A stretch of DNA of 64,000 nt from Pseudodesulfovibrio sp. (GCA_016744135.1 JADGEX010000002.1:496001-560000), one strand, 5' to 3'; positions 26,229 to 35,465 are shown, numbered from the stretch's first letter. Notes: generated by a model from the sequence alone, not told the origin. Program-made: numbers and translations.

Positions 26229-27487
26229 TGATTTACCGTCTTGTCATAGCTTTTGTCCTATGCATGGTGATGGTCATGCCGAGCATGCAGCCATCGGCTA
26301 TGGCCTTCAAGATGGTGCAGGATACCTCAGACCCTCACGAAGGACCGCGGCTTCTTGTTGTTCCGTTTGGATTCAAGACCGAAGCATCTGGTGCGGGGTT
26401 GGGCATTGGCGCAACGTATAGTGGCTGGCCGCAGAAACAGGCTATTGTTGGCGGTGCCGCTTGGAAGTCTTTTGATAAGACCGATGCCATTTATCTCAAT
26501 CTGACAGATTTTCAACTCCCCTTTGCCAAACGTTTTTTTGTTATGGTTCACGGGTTCGATTCTTCCTATGACAATATGGTGTCCTATGCTTCCGGCTCTG
26601 GCGGGTCGGGAAACAGTTCCGGTGAAAAGGATTTTTACAAGGGACACGGCTGGGACCAATGGGTTGAGGGAGAGTTGACCTATGTTTTGCCATGGGGACC
26701 GTTTGGTGATGATATTATTCATACCTATACGACGAACCGTGGCCTTCTGACCGAAGGCAGTGTGTACAAAGGGACCTATGATCCCTCTGAAAGTGGGCGC
26801 AGCTACTTCAAGATTAAGCCATATTATCGGCATCGCTGGTATCGGGAGTCGACTCCGAGCAACGGGAGTGTTGAGACTGGTGGAGTTAGGTTTACCCTTG
26901 AATACGATAACACCGACTTCACTTATGACCCGTCCGAAGGCAGCAAGACCATGCTTCGGCTGTATCAGGGCGTAGACACGGGTAAGAGTGATGCGTGGAC
27001 CGGTGTTGAATTCGATTTCAGTAAATATTGGGAATTGGGTGAATCTTCCTGGTTCTCCAAACAGGTGTTGGCGTTCAATTTCTGGACTGTAGATACACCC
27101 AGTTGGAATGAGCGCGATAATGGTTCCGTTACAGGGGCTTCACCGTATTTCATGGGGGCAGCTCTGGGTGGGTACACCCGTCAGCGCGGCTATCCATTTT
27201 ATCGTTTCCACGACAAGGCTGCCATCAACTACGCCGTTGAATACCGTGTCATGCCAAAGTGGAATCCGCTCGGGACTTTCAATTGGTTCAAATGGTGGGA
27301 AGTGGTTCCCTTTGCCGAAGTCGGCAGAGTGGCCCCGTACTGGAGCCCTCTCGAATTGCATGGTGACATGAAAGTGTCCGCCGGTGTCGGACTGCGTGTC
27401 ATGATTCTTAATTCCGTTTTGCGGTTGGATATGGCCGGAAGTAGCGAAGGCGCCAACGTCTGGGCCATGATCAACCAGACGTTTTAG
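26228..27487 (+). CDS. BamA/TamA-like outer-membrane beta-barrel protein
   Basis: A 419-residue exported protein: a signal peptide (about 1-27, ending AMAF) and then a beta-rich chain resembling the C-terminal barrel of the Omp85/surface-antigen family. Stretches LLVVPFGFKTEASGAGLGIG, AALGGYTRQRGYPFYRFHDK (with the RGY-type loop motif) and VPFAEVGRVAPYW fit this, and the protein ends in Phe (MINQTF), as outer-membrane barrels do. No POTRA domains are present, so it is a barrel-only relative. Translationally coupled to two META lipoproteins, suggesting an envelope assembly. Confidence 0.8.
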   Translation: MIYRLVIAFVLCMVMVMPSMQPSAMAFKMVQDTSDPHEGPRLLVVPFGFKTEASGAGLGIGATYSGWPQKQAIVGGAAWKSFDKTDAIYLNLTDFQLPFAKRFFVMVHGFDSSYDNMVSYASGSGGSGNSSGEKDFYKGHGWDQWVEGELTYVLPWGPFGDDIIHTYTTNRGLLTEGSVYKGTYDPSESGRSYFKIKPYYRHRWYRESTPSNGSVETGGVRFTLEYDNTDFTYDPSEGSKTMLRLYQGVDTGKSDAWTGVEFDFSKYWELGESSWFSKQVLAFNFWTVDTPSWNERDNGSVTGASPYFMGAALGGYTRQRGYPFYRFHDKAAINYAVEYRVMPKWNPLGTFNWFKWWEVVPFAEVGRVAPYWSPLELHGDMKVSAGVGLRVMILNSVLRLDMAGSSEGANVWAMINQTF

Positions 27488-28581
27488 TTCAGCGTTTTTT
27501 TCAACCGTAGTATCCGTTCATAAGACTGTTCGATTCGTTGTTGCGAAATCGTGCCCTTGTTGACCATCTGTTTGATGGCGGCGTGGGCTTTTTTAACGAT
27601 GTCCGGGTCGTAACTCAGGTTGTTGCCGAAGAGTAGGATATCAGCTCCGGCCTTGATGGCCAGTCGGATGGCCTCTTTCTGCCCGAATTGTTCGGTGACG
27701 GCTTTCATGTTCATGTCGTCAGTGATGACCACACCGTCATAGCCGAGGTCAGTACGCAGGATGCCGGTGATGATCTTGTGTGACAGGGTGGCAGGGTATT
27801 TCGGGTCAAGATTTGCGTTGAAAATGTGCGCGGTCATGATCATTGTGGGGATGCCCTTGGCGATCAGTTCCCGGTAAGGGATCAATTCGGCTTTGGTCCA
27901 TGTGTTGGTGACGTCGGTCACGCCTTTGTGACTATCCGTGCCTGCCGACCCGTGGCCGGGGAAATGTTTGAGACAGGAGAGGATGCCGCTTCGTTTCAGT
28001 TCTCCGGCAAAGAGTTCGGCGCAGCGTGTCACTTTTTGCGGATCAGCAGAAAAGCTTCGTTTCATTGTGCCGATGGCAGGGGAATCCGGGTTGACGTTGA
28101 CATCCACCACGGGCGCGAAGTCGAGGTTGAATCCATTGGCAGACAAAGTTGAGCCGACCATGTACCCCGAGGTGCGTACTTTGAATTCACCGGATGCACA
28201 GATGTTTTGTGCTGAAGGTGTCGTATGGAATCCATATTCCCTTTTGAGGCGTTGAACTTTTCCGCCTTCCTGATCCACGGAAACAAAGAGCGGGATGGAG
28301 GCGAAAGATTGGAGTTGCCGATTGAGTTTCGTGACCTGACCCGGGGTTTTGACGTTGCGCTCAGGCTTGCCAAGTTCCACGTCATAATCAAAGAGCACGA
28401 CACCGCCGAGATGTCGGTCGCGGATATCCAGAACAATGGGACTGTTTTTATCCACGGAATACCCACGGAAACCGGCCATGAGCATCTGACCGATCATTGT
28501 GTCGAGGTCCGCGCTCTGGGCGACAGAGGGAAGCAGGGTGAGAATCAGGGACAGGAAAGCAAGGGACAAGCTTCGTAACAT
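27484..28581 (-). CDS. Exported glycoside hydrolase family 3 (NagZ-like beta-N-acetylhexosaminidase)
   Basis: A 365-residue family 3 hydrolase with a signal peptide (LSLAFLSLILTLLPSVAQSA). Typical elements are SVDQEGGKVQRL, LDFAPVVDVN, the acid/base loop KHFPGHGSAGTDSH and the nucleophile region VVITDDMNMKAV. It probably releases N-acetylglucosamine from muropeptides or exogenous chitin-type sugars in the periplasm; cytoplasmic NagZ lacks a signal peptide. ATG 28581 has GGAGA upstream; earlier in-frame starts are not needed. The end overlaps the convergent barrel gene by four bases. Confidence 0.9.
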   Translation of the reverse strand: MLRSLSLAFLSLILTLLPSVAQSADLDTMIGQMLMAGFRGYSVDKNSPIVLDIRDRHLGGVVLFDYDVELGKPERNVKTPGQVTKLNRQLQSFASIPLFVSVDQEGGKVQRLKREYGFHTTPSAQNICASGEFKVRTSGYMVGSTLSANGFNLDFAPVVDVNVNPDSPAIGTMKRSFSADPQKVTRCAELFAGELKRSGILSCLKHFPGHGSAGTDSHKGVTDVTNTWTKAELIPYRELIAKGIPTMIMTAHIFNANLDPKYPATLSHKIITGILRTDLGYDGVVITDDMNMKAVTEQFGQKEAIRLAIKAGADILLFGNNLSYDPDIVKKAHAAIKQMVNKGTISQQRIEQSYERILRLKKTLN

Positions 28582-28682
28582 GGAATCTCCGGTGTGTGTT
28601 TTGGCGACCATAGATTGCGCACGCCGTCCACGCAAGCGGGAAACCGGTTTGCGCGAGGCGATTTTTCCCCTACACTAAAGCC

Positions 28683-29696
28683 ATGCATTCCTCTCCCGCC
28701 AATTCCGGTTTTCTTGGTCGTGTGTTTCGGCCTGTCTGGATTGATCTTGTTCCATTCATTCGTGGTGGGGATGTGACTTGCTTATCCCATAACGAAGCAA
28801 AGCTCTGGACATTGATTCTTGCGTCTCGGCATGTGCCGTATAGGCTTCGTCGACTGTCTGCATCGCGAGGCGAAGGATATACTGTACAGGTACAGGAGTG
28901 GTTCGTGGACAGGGCAAAGGGTGAGATCCTGCTCTATTTTGAAGAGAACAAGCCGGATTGGCGGAATGTCACCTTTCTAGACTTGCGACCTGTCAGTGGT
29001 TTGGAGCCGACTATGTACGCCTTGGCTCTGCTCGTGCTTTTTTATTGGGTGTACAATCGGACATTCCCCGGTTTGGGTTTGTATCCCGCTCTGTGGATCA
29101 AGTTGGGCAGTGCGGACGCTGGGGCTATACTTTCCGGCGAGTGGTGGCGGTTGGCAACTGCGTTGACTTTGCACGGCAGTGGTCCGCATGTGGCGGGTAA
29201 TGCAATTATTGGCGGAGTGTTTATTTGGTTGGCCTCCCGTCGACTCGGTGCCGGATTGACCTGGCTTTTGACCTTTGGCGCAGGGATTCTAGGCAATCTG
29301 TTTAATTCCATGGCCCTTGGCGTCCATCATAATGCCATCGGGTTTTCTACAGCTACCTTTGGTGCTGCAGGGCTGCTTGCGGCTATTTCTTCATTTTATA
29401 TGGGTGACAAGCGGTACACTTCAGACAGGGCGCGCGTTCGGCGTGTGTGTGATTTCATTCGGTCTGCACTCATTCCGTTTGGTGCGGGGCTTGGGTTGCT
29501 TGCCATGCTCGGAGCCGGTGAAGAAACGGACCTCGGGGCACATTTGTTCGGTTTTTTGTCCGGCCTTGGTCTTGGTTTTTGTACAGGTTTTATGACGAGC
29601 TGGATTGGTTTGCCGAGTAGGGTGACGGATGGCTGGTTGTATGTGACGGCCCTTTTCGTGCCGGTGTTTGCCTGGGTATGGGCATGGGTGACATGA
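28683..29696 (+). CDS. Rhomboid-family intramembrane serine protease
   Basis: A 337-residue membrane protein with a soluble N-terminal part (about 1-105) and six or more helices. The rhomboid core has WWRLATALTLHGSGPHVAGN, the catalytic serine in IGFSTATFGAAGLL (GxS form) and the catalytic histidine in DLGAHLFGFLSGLGLG. It cleaves membrane proteins within helices; substrates are unknown. The N-terminal domain (IRGGDVTCLSHNEAKLWTLI) resembles an extra cytoplasmic domain found in some bacterial rhomboids. No strong SD is seen before the ATG. Confidence 0.88.
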   Translation: MHSSPANSGFLGRVFRPVWIDLVPFIRGGDVTCLSHNEAKLWTLILASRHVPYRLRRLSASRGEGYTVQVQEWFVDRAKGEILLYFEENKPDWRNVTFLDLRPVSGLEPTMYALALLVLFYWVYNRTFPGLGLYPALWIKLGSADAGAILSGEWWRLATALTLHGSGPHVAGNAIIGGVFIWLASRRLGAGLTWLLTFGAGILGNLFNSMALGVHHNAIGFSTATFGAAGLLAAISSFYMGDKRYTSDRARVRRVCDFIRSALIPFGAGLGLLAMLGAGEETDLGAHLFGFLSGLGLGFCTGFMTSWIGLPSRVTDGWLYVTALFVPVFAWVWAWVT

Positions 29697-29753
29697 GTTC
29701 TTGGGTTGTGCTAGGGTTCCCCACGTCGACAGTATATAATTCAGGAGTCATAA

Positions 29754-30572
29754 GTGGTTGAGCCTGTTGTTCAAATAGAGGGACTGACCTATTCCATAGG
29801 TGGTGTTCCCATTCTCGAAGATGTTGCACTGAGCATTGAGCGTGGAGATTATCTAGCCGTGCTTGGGCCAAATGGGGGCGGCAAGTCCACCTTGCTTAAA
29901 CTCATGATCGGTTTACTCAAGCCGGATTCCGGTTCGATCCGTATTTTGGGGGCGTCTCCCGGTGAAGCCGGAGGCCGTATCGGCTATCTTCCGCAACATA
30001 CGCATGTGGCGCAATCTTTTCCCATTACCGTGCTGGACGCGGTTTGCATGGGAACGGTTCAGCCTGGATTTGGCGGTATCGCGGGGTTGTTTCATCCCGG
30101 TGAGGCCAAGGACAAGGCGCGCCAGGCCCTTGCTCGCGTCAACATGCAGGATTTTGAATCGCGTAATTTGGCGCGGTTGTCCGGTGGACAGAAACAGCGC
30201 GTGTTCATTGCCCGTGCATTGGTGGATGGTCCAGAATTACTTTTGCTTGATGAACCAACAGCCAGCGTGGATTCTTCCAGTAGAAGTTCTCTGCTCAAGC
30301 TGTTGGCCGAATTGAATGAGGGGATGACTGTCATTATGGTCAGTCACGATATTTCATCCTTGGCGTCAGGGGTTAAATCCGTTGCCTGCGTGAACAAGAC
30401 CTTGCATTTTCATAGCGCACCCGTTCTCACCGGAGATATGTTTAAGATGTCCTATGGCGGCAGTGATAACGACTGCTGTCCCGTGGAACTGGTTACCCAC
30501 GGACATGTGCCGCATCGGGTGCTCGGTCCCCATGGTCACGACCATGGTCCAGACAAAGGCGAGGAGTCATAA
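29754..30572 (+). CDS. znuC: Zinc/manganese-type ABC transporter ATPase
   Basis: A 272-residue ATPase that powers metal uptake with the next gene's permease. Walker A GPNGGGKST, signature LSGGQKQRVFIARAL and Walker B LLLDEPTASVD are present. The C-terminus is His-rich (HGHVPHRVLGPHGHDHG), as often in zinc transporters. The start is GTG with AGGAG six bases upstream. It overlaps znuB by one base. No substrate-binding protein (ZnuA) is encoded nearby, so it must be elsewhere. Confidence 0.92.
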   Translation: MVEPVVQIEGLTYSIGGVPILEDVALSIERGDYLAVLGPNGGGKSTLLKLMIGLLKPDSGSIRILGASPGEAGGRIGYLPQHTHVAQSFPITVLDAVCMGTVQPGFGGIAGLFHPGEAKDKARQALARVNMQDFESRNLARLSGGQKQRVFIARALVDGPELLLLDEPTASVDSSSRSSLLKLLAELNEGMTVIMVSHDISSLASGVKSVACVNKTLHFHSAPVLTGDMFKMSYGGSDNDCCPVELVTHGHVPHRVLGPHGHDHGPDKGEES

Positions 30573-31372
30573 TGGATATTCTCGGTTTTGAATTCATGCA
30601 GAACGCCCTGATTGCTGGGCTATTGGCGAGCGTCATTTGCGGTGTGATCGGTTCATTGGTTGTGGTCAATCGTATGGTGTTCATTTCCGGTGGCATAGCT
30701 CATGCCTCATATGGCGGGGTCGGGCTGGCCTTTTTGTTCGGCCTGCCGGTGTTGCCCGTGACAACGGCGTTTACGGTGTGCATGGCCATGATCATGGCGC
30801 TCGTCACGTTACGGGCTCGAGAGCGTGTGGATACGGTCATCGGTGTCATCTGGGCATCGGGTATGGCACTCGGTATCATCCTGCTCGATCTAACCCCCGG
30901 CTACAACGTCGATTTGATGAGCTATCTTTTCGGTTCCATTCTGGCTGTACCACGACAGGATCTTTGGCTCATGGCCGGACTGGCTTTAGTCGTTTTCGGG
31001 CTGGTGCTATTCTTTTATCGTGGTTTTCTCGTTATGAGTTTTGATGAGGAATTCGCCCGTTCTCGCGGCGTTCCCGTGGATTTTTTGTATTGTCTACTCA
31101 TCGTTATGGTTGGGTTGTGCGTGGTCATGATCATCCGAGTGGTTGGCCTTATTTTGGTTATCGCCCTTTTGACTATTCCTCCGTTTATGGCGGAGCGGCG
31201 AACCCGTTCTCTCTCCCTGATGATGGTGTTGGCTACTATCCTGAGTGCTATTTTTACCGTAGTGGGCCTTTGGTTGTCCTATTCATTGGATATTACCTCA
31301 GGTGCGTCCATTATTGCCGTTGCGGCAGTGTGCTTTTTTGTCTCATTACTTATCCCCCAAAAAACAGGCTAA
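30572..31372 (+). CDS. znuB: Zinc/manganese-type ABC transporter permease
   Basis: A 266-residue inner-membrane permease of the ABC-3 family with about eight helices. It starts FEFMQNALIAGLLASVICGVIG and has RMVFISGGIAHASYGGVGLA and FARSRGVPVDFLY, typical of ZnuB/MntB/TroC. The start overlaps the znuC stop (TAATG), so the pair is translationally coupled. Metal specificity (Zn or Mn) cannot be read reliably; the His-rich tail of the ATPase favours zinc. Confidence 0.92.
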   Translation: MDILGFEFMQNALIAGLLASVICGVIGSLVVVNRMVFISGGIAHASYGGVGLAFLFGLPVLPVTTAFTVCMAMIMALVTLRARERVDTVIGVIWASGMALGIILLDLTPGYNVDLMSYLFGSILAVPRQDLWLMAGLALVVFGLVLFFYRGFLVMSFDEEFARSRGVPVDFLYCLLIVMVGLCVVMIIRVVGLILVIALLTIPPFMAERRTRSLSLMMVLATILSAIFTVVGLWLSYSLDITSGASIIAVAAVCFFVSLLIPQKTG

Positions 31373-31480
31373 CCCCTGTGCTCAAGGCAATTTTTGCCTC
31401 GGAATGGGTTTTGCAAAATAGAGTCAGCCGGTGTACAGGTTTTTTTGGCTGTGACCTTTATTGAAGCCAGAGAAAGGACA

Positions 31481-31687
31481 ATGAAATTCAAGAATGATAT
31501 TAAGCAGGAAGGGTACACCCGGTACCGGGGCGCAGTAGACGTTTCGGTGTACGAGTATTTCAATTGTGATTGCTCGTGGAAAGCCGAGTGGTATCTTAAG
31601 GACGGCCACTACCAGTGCTGTGGCTGCAAGGAAAAGTGTGAAACAAGAGATCCTGAAGGATTTCAAAAGTTTTTCGATTTTGGATAG
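31481..31687 (+). CDS. Small cysteine-rich protein, function unknown
   Basis: A 68-residue protein (MKFKNDIKQEGYTRYRGAVD...) with two cysteine clusters, FNCDCSW and YQCCGCKEKCET, that could bind zinc or an Fe-S cluster. I do not recognise a family. ATG 31481 has AAAGGA upstream; an earlier in-frame ATG gives a non-conserved-looking extension. It lies between znuB and a small exported protein, both same strand. Confidence 0.7.
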   Translation: MKFKNDIKQEGYTRYRGAVDVSVYEYFNCDCSWKAEWYLKDGHYQCCGCKEKCETRDPEGFQKFFDFG

Positions 31688-31703
31688 ATAACAAGGACAG
31701 ACA

Positions 31704-32231
31704 ATGCGACGCATCATATTCGCCATCATCGCGACTGTGCTCATGGGACTGACTGCCGGACCTGCTTTGGCCTCGGAATACGAGGACATGGACATCTGTT
31801 TGGGTAAGAAAGTCTTGGCGCGGGCTTTGTGTAAAGATCCGTTGGAAGTCAATTATGTGGCCAGGGTCCGTGACAACATCTATCTTTTTTCGGTGTTCTA
31901 CGCCAAACAGGAAGCCCGTTTTGTGGTTGGCATCTCCAATAACAAGATTCGGATTCAGGGTAAGGAATTTTTGACACTGACAAAAACTCTTTCCTATGAA
32001 TTTGATACCATGTCCAAATGCGGCGTGGTCAGATTCTCCTCGGTTGAGTGTCCGACCTCAGAGCCGATTGTTTGCTGTTCGGAAAAGACCGTGGAAGAAA
32101 AGTTGGATGAAAAGTTCTGGGACCGTCCCATTCCCGATCTGCTTGAAGAAGATTTGCGCAGGGCGTTGGAAGTGGATGCGCCGGATGAGGGCGAAGTACC
32201 GGGAGATGGTGCAAAGACGCCAAAGCAGTAA
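31704..32231 (+). CDS. Exported protein of unknown function
   Basis: A 175-residue protein with a clear signal peptide (IIFAIIATVLMGLTAGPALA, cleaved near residue 24), four cysteines in pairs (CLGKKV/LCKD, VECPTS/VCCSE) that could form disulfides, and an acidic C-terminal tail (EEDLRRALEVDAPDEGEV). No family recognised. SD AAGGACAG precedes the ATG and a strong terminator follows. Confidence 0.7.
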   Translation: MRRIIFAIIATVLMGLTAGPALASEYEDMDICLGKKVLARALCKDPLEVNYVARVRDNIYLFSVFYAKQEARFVVGISNNKIRIQGKEFLTLTKTLSYEFDTMSKCGVVRFSSVECPTSEPIVCCSEKTVEEKLDEKFWDRPIPDLLEEDLRRALEVDAPDEGEVPGDGAKTPKQ

Positions 32232-32257
32232 AGGGATATATTTCGTAAGTAATCAAG

Positions 32258-32284
32258 GCCTCCGTTTATGCGGAGGCTTTTTTT
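32258..32284. terminator. Intrinsic terminator
   Basis: GCCTCCG pairs with CGGAGGC around TTTATG, followed by seven T. It serves the upstream exported-protein gene; the convergent zinc-ribbon gene ends just beyond it. Confidence 0.85.
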
Positions 32285-32285
32285 G

Positions 32286-32621
32286 TCAAACCTGGCGAAA
32301 CCAGATGAGCAGTCCGAGCAGCCCAACGGCCGGGTACATAGGCCACCATGTTTTGGTATAGGCGCATCCCACAGCAACGCCCGCGAGAACAAGCACATAG
32401 GCCCATGCTTCGACCATGCGCATGATCGAACGCCATGCATCTACCGGAACGCCTTCATGTTTGAAGGTTCGCAATGGTTCTGGTTGCTGTTGCCCTTGCG
32501 CCGAGGACCGGTGGGAGGACTGGAGCTTCTTTTTGCATCGGGTGCAATACAAAGTGTCGTCGGAGTTCTTTTCTCCGCATTTGGTGCATGTGATCACGTT
32601 GTTTATATTGCGTGTCGGCAC
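32286..32621 (-). CDS. Zinc-ribbon membrane protein, function unknown
   Basis: A 111-residue protein with an N-terminal zinc ribbon (ITCTKCGEKNSDDTLYCTRC, two CxxC pairs), a polar linker rich in Gln/Ser, and two hydrophobic segments at the C-terminus (about 70-87 and 92-108). The ends of the gene are uncertain: the start is GTG (32621), with another in-frame GTG eight codons later, and neither has a clear SD. It is likely a small membrane-anchored zinc-ribbon protein. Confidence 0.65.
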   Translation of the reverse strand: MPTRNINNVITCTKCGEKNSDDTLYCTRCKKKLQSSHRSSAQGQQQPEPLRTFKHEGVPVDAWRSIMRMVEAWAYVLVLAGVAVGCAYTKTWWPMYPAVGLLGLLIWFRQV

Positions 32622-32756
32622 GGGAAGGTCAAGTAGGGAATGGTCTGGGTAGTAGTTGGCTTGTCAAGCTTTCTTAATATAATATATTTTGCAAAAAACG
32701 TAGAGTTGGCATAGGGTTTGTCCCAATTTAACGAAGATTGAGGGCTACTGAGTATC

Positions 32757-34307
32757 ATGACATTATCACCGACCAGCGGAAAAGAACGGCCTGATAAAGG
32801 GCAACGGCTGACCGCGTACCAGAGCAGACTTCGTGCTTTGAAAGAACGTTCCGCTTTGCGTGAGATTCTTGAACGGGAAATGTTGCTTGAAATAATTGCT
32901 CTCAATAGTAGCGCCATTAGCGAATATCCCATGCTGACCGCGCAACAGAACAGTGTTGTTGAGCTCTTATGCGGTCGAATTGGTCATCCTGGCTATGAGT
33001 TTATTCATACACATATAGCTGATTTTATTGTCATGCTTGCTCATTTTGAGAAGGCGGCCATTGCCGGCGATGCAGCACGTGCCGCTGAATTGCAGAGGCT
33101 GCTTTTGAATATCGAAGCTGTTTTGCTTAAGTGTGTACAGGGAATTGTTTACGGTTTGGCCCTGATCACGGACAATTTTGAAGAGATTGTGTTGCGATAT
33201 TTTGGTCAGCAGGCCTTGAAGGAATATAGCTCACTTATCGAAAAGCATGAACTGGATGCGAGTTTCTGGATCGCCTTTGTAGAACAGTTTATCGCGAGTC
33301 GGGTGGCGGAAGCGCACAAAGAAATTCTTGAAGGCGATAAATACGAAATTTCCAAGGAACGAACCTTTTTAGTTATTCGGTTCCTGTTTGACGATATCCT
33401 TTCCAAGCTTAATCCTACGGATCAGATTATTGAAAAGACCCGCATACAGACGAGCTATGTCGCCAGTCGGGAGCAGCCTGAGGAACAGCAGCGCGCCAAG
33501 CTTATCCAGGCGATGCTTGCGAAAGGCTTGTCCGGTCTGTCTCAGTTTAAGCAACTGACAGCAGGGGAATTGCTCCAAGCTGCCCGTATCGCCTGTATCG
33601 ATCCTGTAAGTAAGGATTTTGTGACGCAGTATCAGAAACGGATCGCCGAAGCGCGTGCGCAGAAAGAGAACCCCGGCGAGGCGGTGCGGCGAGATCCTGA
33701 AGAGGTCAAATTGGAGCAGGCTCAGTTCAAGTTTCTTTTGGATCAATTACTTGGTCTGGGCGTGGGGGCGGCCATCGCCGTCGGCATGACTGGTGAATAT
33801 CTTTTCAAAGCCTTGGAGGCGTTTGTTCCTGGTCAGATCAAGGGAATTCAGCCTTTAAAAAAGGATTTTTCCATTCCTGTATTAGAAAAACTTCTCTTCT
33901 TTTTATTGGAAAGTCATACGATTCATTTGCTCAAGGAACGAGGCCGTGATGAAGGCGGTAAGATTCAGGTTCGGAGCGGACGGGCCAGACGTGTCTCCGC
34001 GCAAACCGTGGATGGTTTGGCGGGGATGTCCAAAATTAGAAAGAAAAAGTTGTTTGGGAATGACGTGACCCGTGAGGACACATTGCTTTTCAAGCCCAAA
34101 ACCGCCAAGCAGATGGTTGATTCCATGTCCATGCTCAGCTTGGAACCGGAGTTACAACAGGCTTTGACAGGTCTGTGGAAACAGGCCGTATTTCGGGTGG
34201 ACATAATGGTTTTGATCAATTTGGAACTGGTGGCCAGAACGACCACGAACACCTCTGCAAAACTCGCTGAGATACTGACGAAATATGGTGTTTCAAAGAC
34301 TGCCTGA
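32757..34307 (+). CDS. Large uncharacterised protein (orphan)
   Basis: A 516-residue, mostly helical, mildly charged protein with no signal peptide and no family I recognise. Residues about 1-60 are Lys/Arg/Glu-rich, 60-330 look helical, and 345-365 (LGLGVGAAIAVGMTGEYLF) form one hydrophobic segment. Residues about 405-460 are basic (KIQVRSGRARRVSAQ, KIRKKKLFG), and the C-terminal helices end LAEILTKYGVSKTA. It stands alone between two terminators or promoters. Its length, coding character and clean terminator support a real gene. Confidence 0.75.
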   Translation: MTLSPTSGKERPDKGQRLTAYQSRLRALKERSALREILEREMLLEIIALNSSAISEYPMLTAQQNSVVELLCGRIGHPGYEFIHTHIADFIVMLAHFEKAAIAGDAARAAELQRLLLNIEAVLLKCVQGIVYGLALITDNFEEIVLRYFGQQALKEYSSLIEKHELDASFWIAFVEQFIASRVAEAHKEILEGDKYEISKERTFLVIRFLFDDILSKLNPTDQIIEKTRIQTSYVASREQPEEQQRAKLIQAMLAKGLSGLSQFKQLTAGELLQAARIACIDPVSKDFVTQYQKRIAEARAQKENPGEAVRRDPEEVKLEQAQFKFLLDQLLGLGVGAAIAVGMTGEYLFKALEAFVPGQIKGIQPLKKDFSIPVLEKLLFFLLESHTIHLLKERGRDEGGKIQVRSGRARRVSAQTVDGLAGMSKIRKKKLFGNDVTREDTLLFKPKTAKQMVDSMSMLSLEPELQQALTGLWKQAVFRVDIMVLINLELVARTTTNTSAKLAEILTKYGVSKTA

Positions 34308-34325
34308 TTGTTTTTCATAAGTCAC

Positions 34326-34362
34326 AAAAAAGCCCCCGCATCGTTGATGCGGGGGCTTTTTT
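34326..34362. terminator. Bidirectional intrinsic terminator
   Basis: AAAAAGCCCCCGCATC pairs almost perfectly with ATGCGGGGGCTTTTT; it has A- and T-tracts on both sides and lies between the convergent orphan gene and purU. Confidence 0.9.
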
Positions 34363-34371
34363 ATGGTCATA

Positions 34372-35253
34372 TTAGCGACGAAAGACGATGGTCTTATTAC
34401 CGTCTACGATAACCCGGTCTTCAAGGTGCCATTTGACAGCACGTGCAAGGACATGCCGTTCAATGTCACCGCCCAGTCGTTTGAGGTCGTCCACATCATG
34501 GCTGTGGGTAACACGAATGACGTCCTGCTCAATAATCGGTCCCTCGTCCAGTTGTGCTGTGACATAGTGGGCTGTGGCTCCGATGAGCTTGACGCCGCGT
34601 TCATGCGCCCTGCGGTATGGGTCGGCTCCCACGAAGGCGGGCAGAAACGAGTGATGGATGTTGATAATTTTTTTGCTGTACTTGGTTACGAAGTCCGCTG
34701 TTAGGATTTGCATGTAGCGAGCGAGAACGATGAGGTCCACCTGTTCGCCCATGAGTTCTATCATGGTATCCTCAGCCATCACCTTGTCGCGTAGGGTGGG
34801 GCCGACCGGTATATGATGGAAAGGCACTCCGAAGTGTTCGATAGCCCCTCTCAGGTCAGGGTGGTTGGAGATGACCATGGCGATATCGCATTCAAGGTCG
34901 CCTCGCTTCCAGCGCCATAAAAGTTCCATGAGAGCGTGGTCCACTTTGGAACACAAGATAACCATTTTCTTGGGTTCCCAAACCGGATTCAGGGTCCAGT
35001 CCATGACAAATCCGTTGGTGACTTCTTCTTCAAATTCGTGGCGTAGATCGTCTAGCCCATCCATGTCCAGTCCGGGCAGGAAGAATTCGTTACGCATGAA
35101 GAATCGGCCGCCTTCGGGATCAGTGGAATGCTGGTCCGAGTGGATGATATTGGCGTTTTTCTTGTGAAGATATCCGCTGACTGCGGCCACTATACCCGGT
35201 TGGTCTGGACAGGTGATGAGCAGTCTGACGGTGCTTTCTTTGGATTCGGTCAT
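34372..35253 (-). CDS. purU: Formyltetrahydrofolate deformylase
   Basis: A 293-residue enzyme that hydrolyses 10-formyl-THF to formate and THF. The N-terminal ACT domain (about 6-85) starts VRLLITCPDQPGIVAAVSGYL; the C-terminal formyltransferase-like domain has VSNHPDLR (as ISNHPDLRG), NIHHSFLPAF and ATAHYVTAQLDEGPIIEQD, containing the Asn-His-Asp catalytic set. ATG 35253 matches the usual start; the frame stays open upstream to 35577 but that part is not family-like. It is divergent from gmhA. Confidence 0.96.
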   Translation of the reverse strand: MTESKESTVRLLITCPDQPGIVAAVSGYLHKKNANIIHSDQHSTDPEGGRFFMRNEFFLPGLDMDGLDDLRHEFEEEVTNGFVMDWTLNPVWEPKKMVILCSKVDHALMELLWRWKRGDLECDIAMVISNHPDLRGAIEHFGVPFHHIPVGPTLRDKVMAEDTMIELMGEQVDLIVLARYMQILTADFVTKYSKKIINIHHSFLPAFVGADPYRRAHERGVKLIGATAHYVTAQLDEGPIIEQDVIRVTHSHDVDDLKRLGGDIERHVLARAVKWHLEDRVIVDGNKTIVFRR

Positions 35254-35399
35254 ATCTGATGCCTTGTTTTTCCGTATGAAGTTTGGTCTTGCGCGGAAGA
35301 AGGCCGTGGCAAACTGCCGCACAATGTTGGGCTGTAACGCAAAATGTGCCCGAATAAAAGTCTTTTCAAATGAGCAAATCTGGACTTGTCTGCACTTGA

Positions 35400-35428
35400 T
35401 TGCTGCCTTATATGAATTCCTGTACGAT
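35400..35428 (+). promoter_or_regulatory. Putative promoter of gmhA
   Basis: TTGCTG (35400-35405) and TACGAT (35423-35428) with 17 bases between, about 38 bases before the gmhA ATG. Both boxes have about four consensus bases. Confidence 0.35.
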
Positions 35429-35465
35429 AAATGCGCTTTGCAAGAATGAATAAGGGGAAATATAT

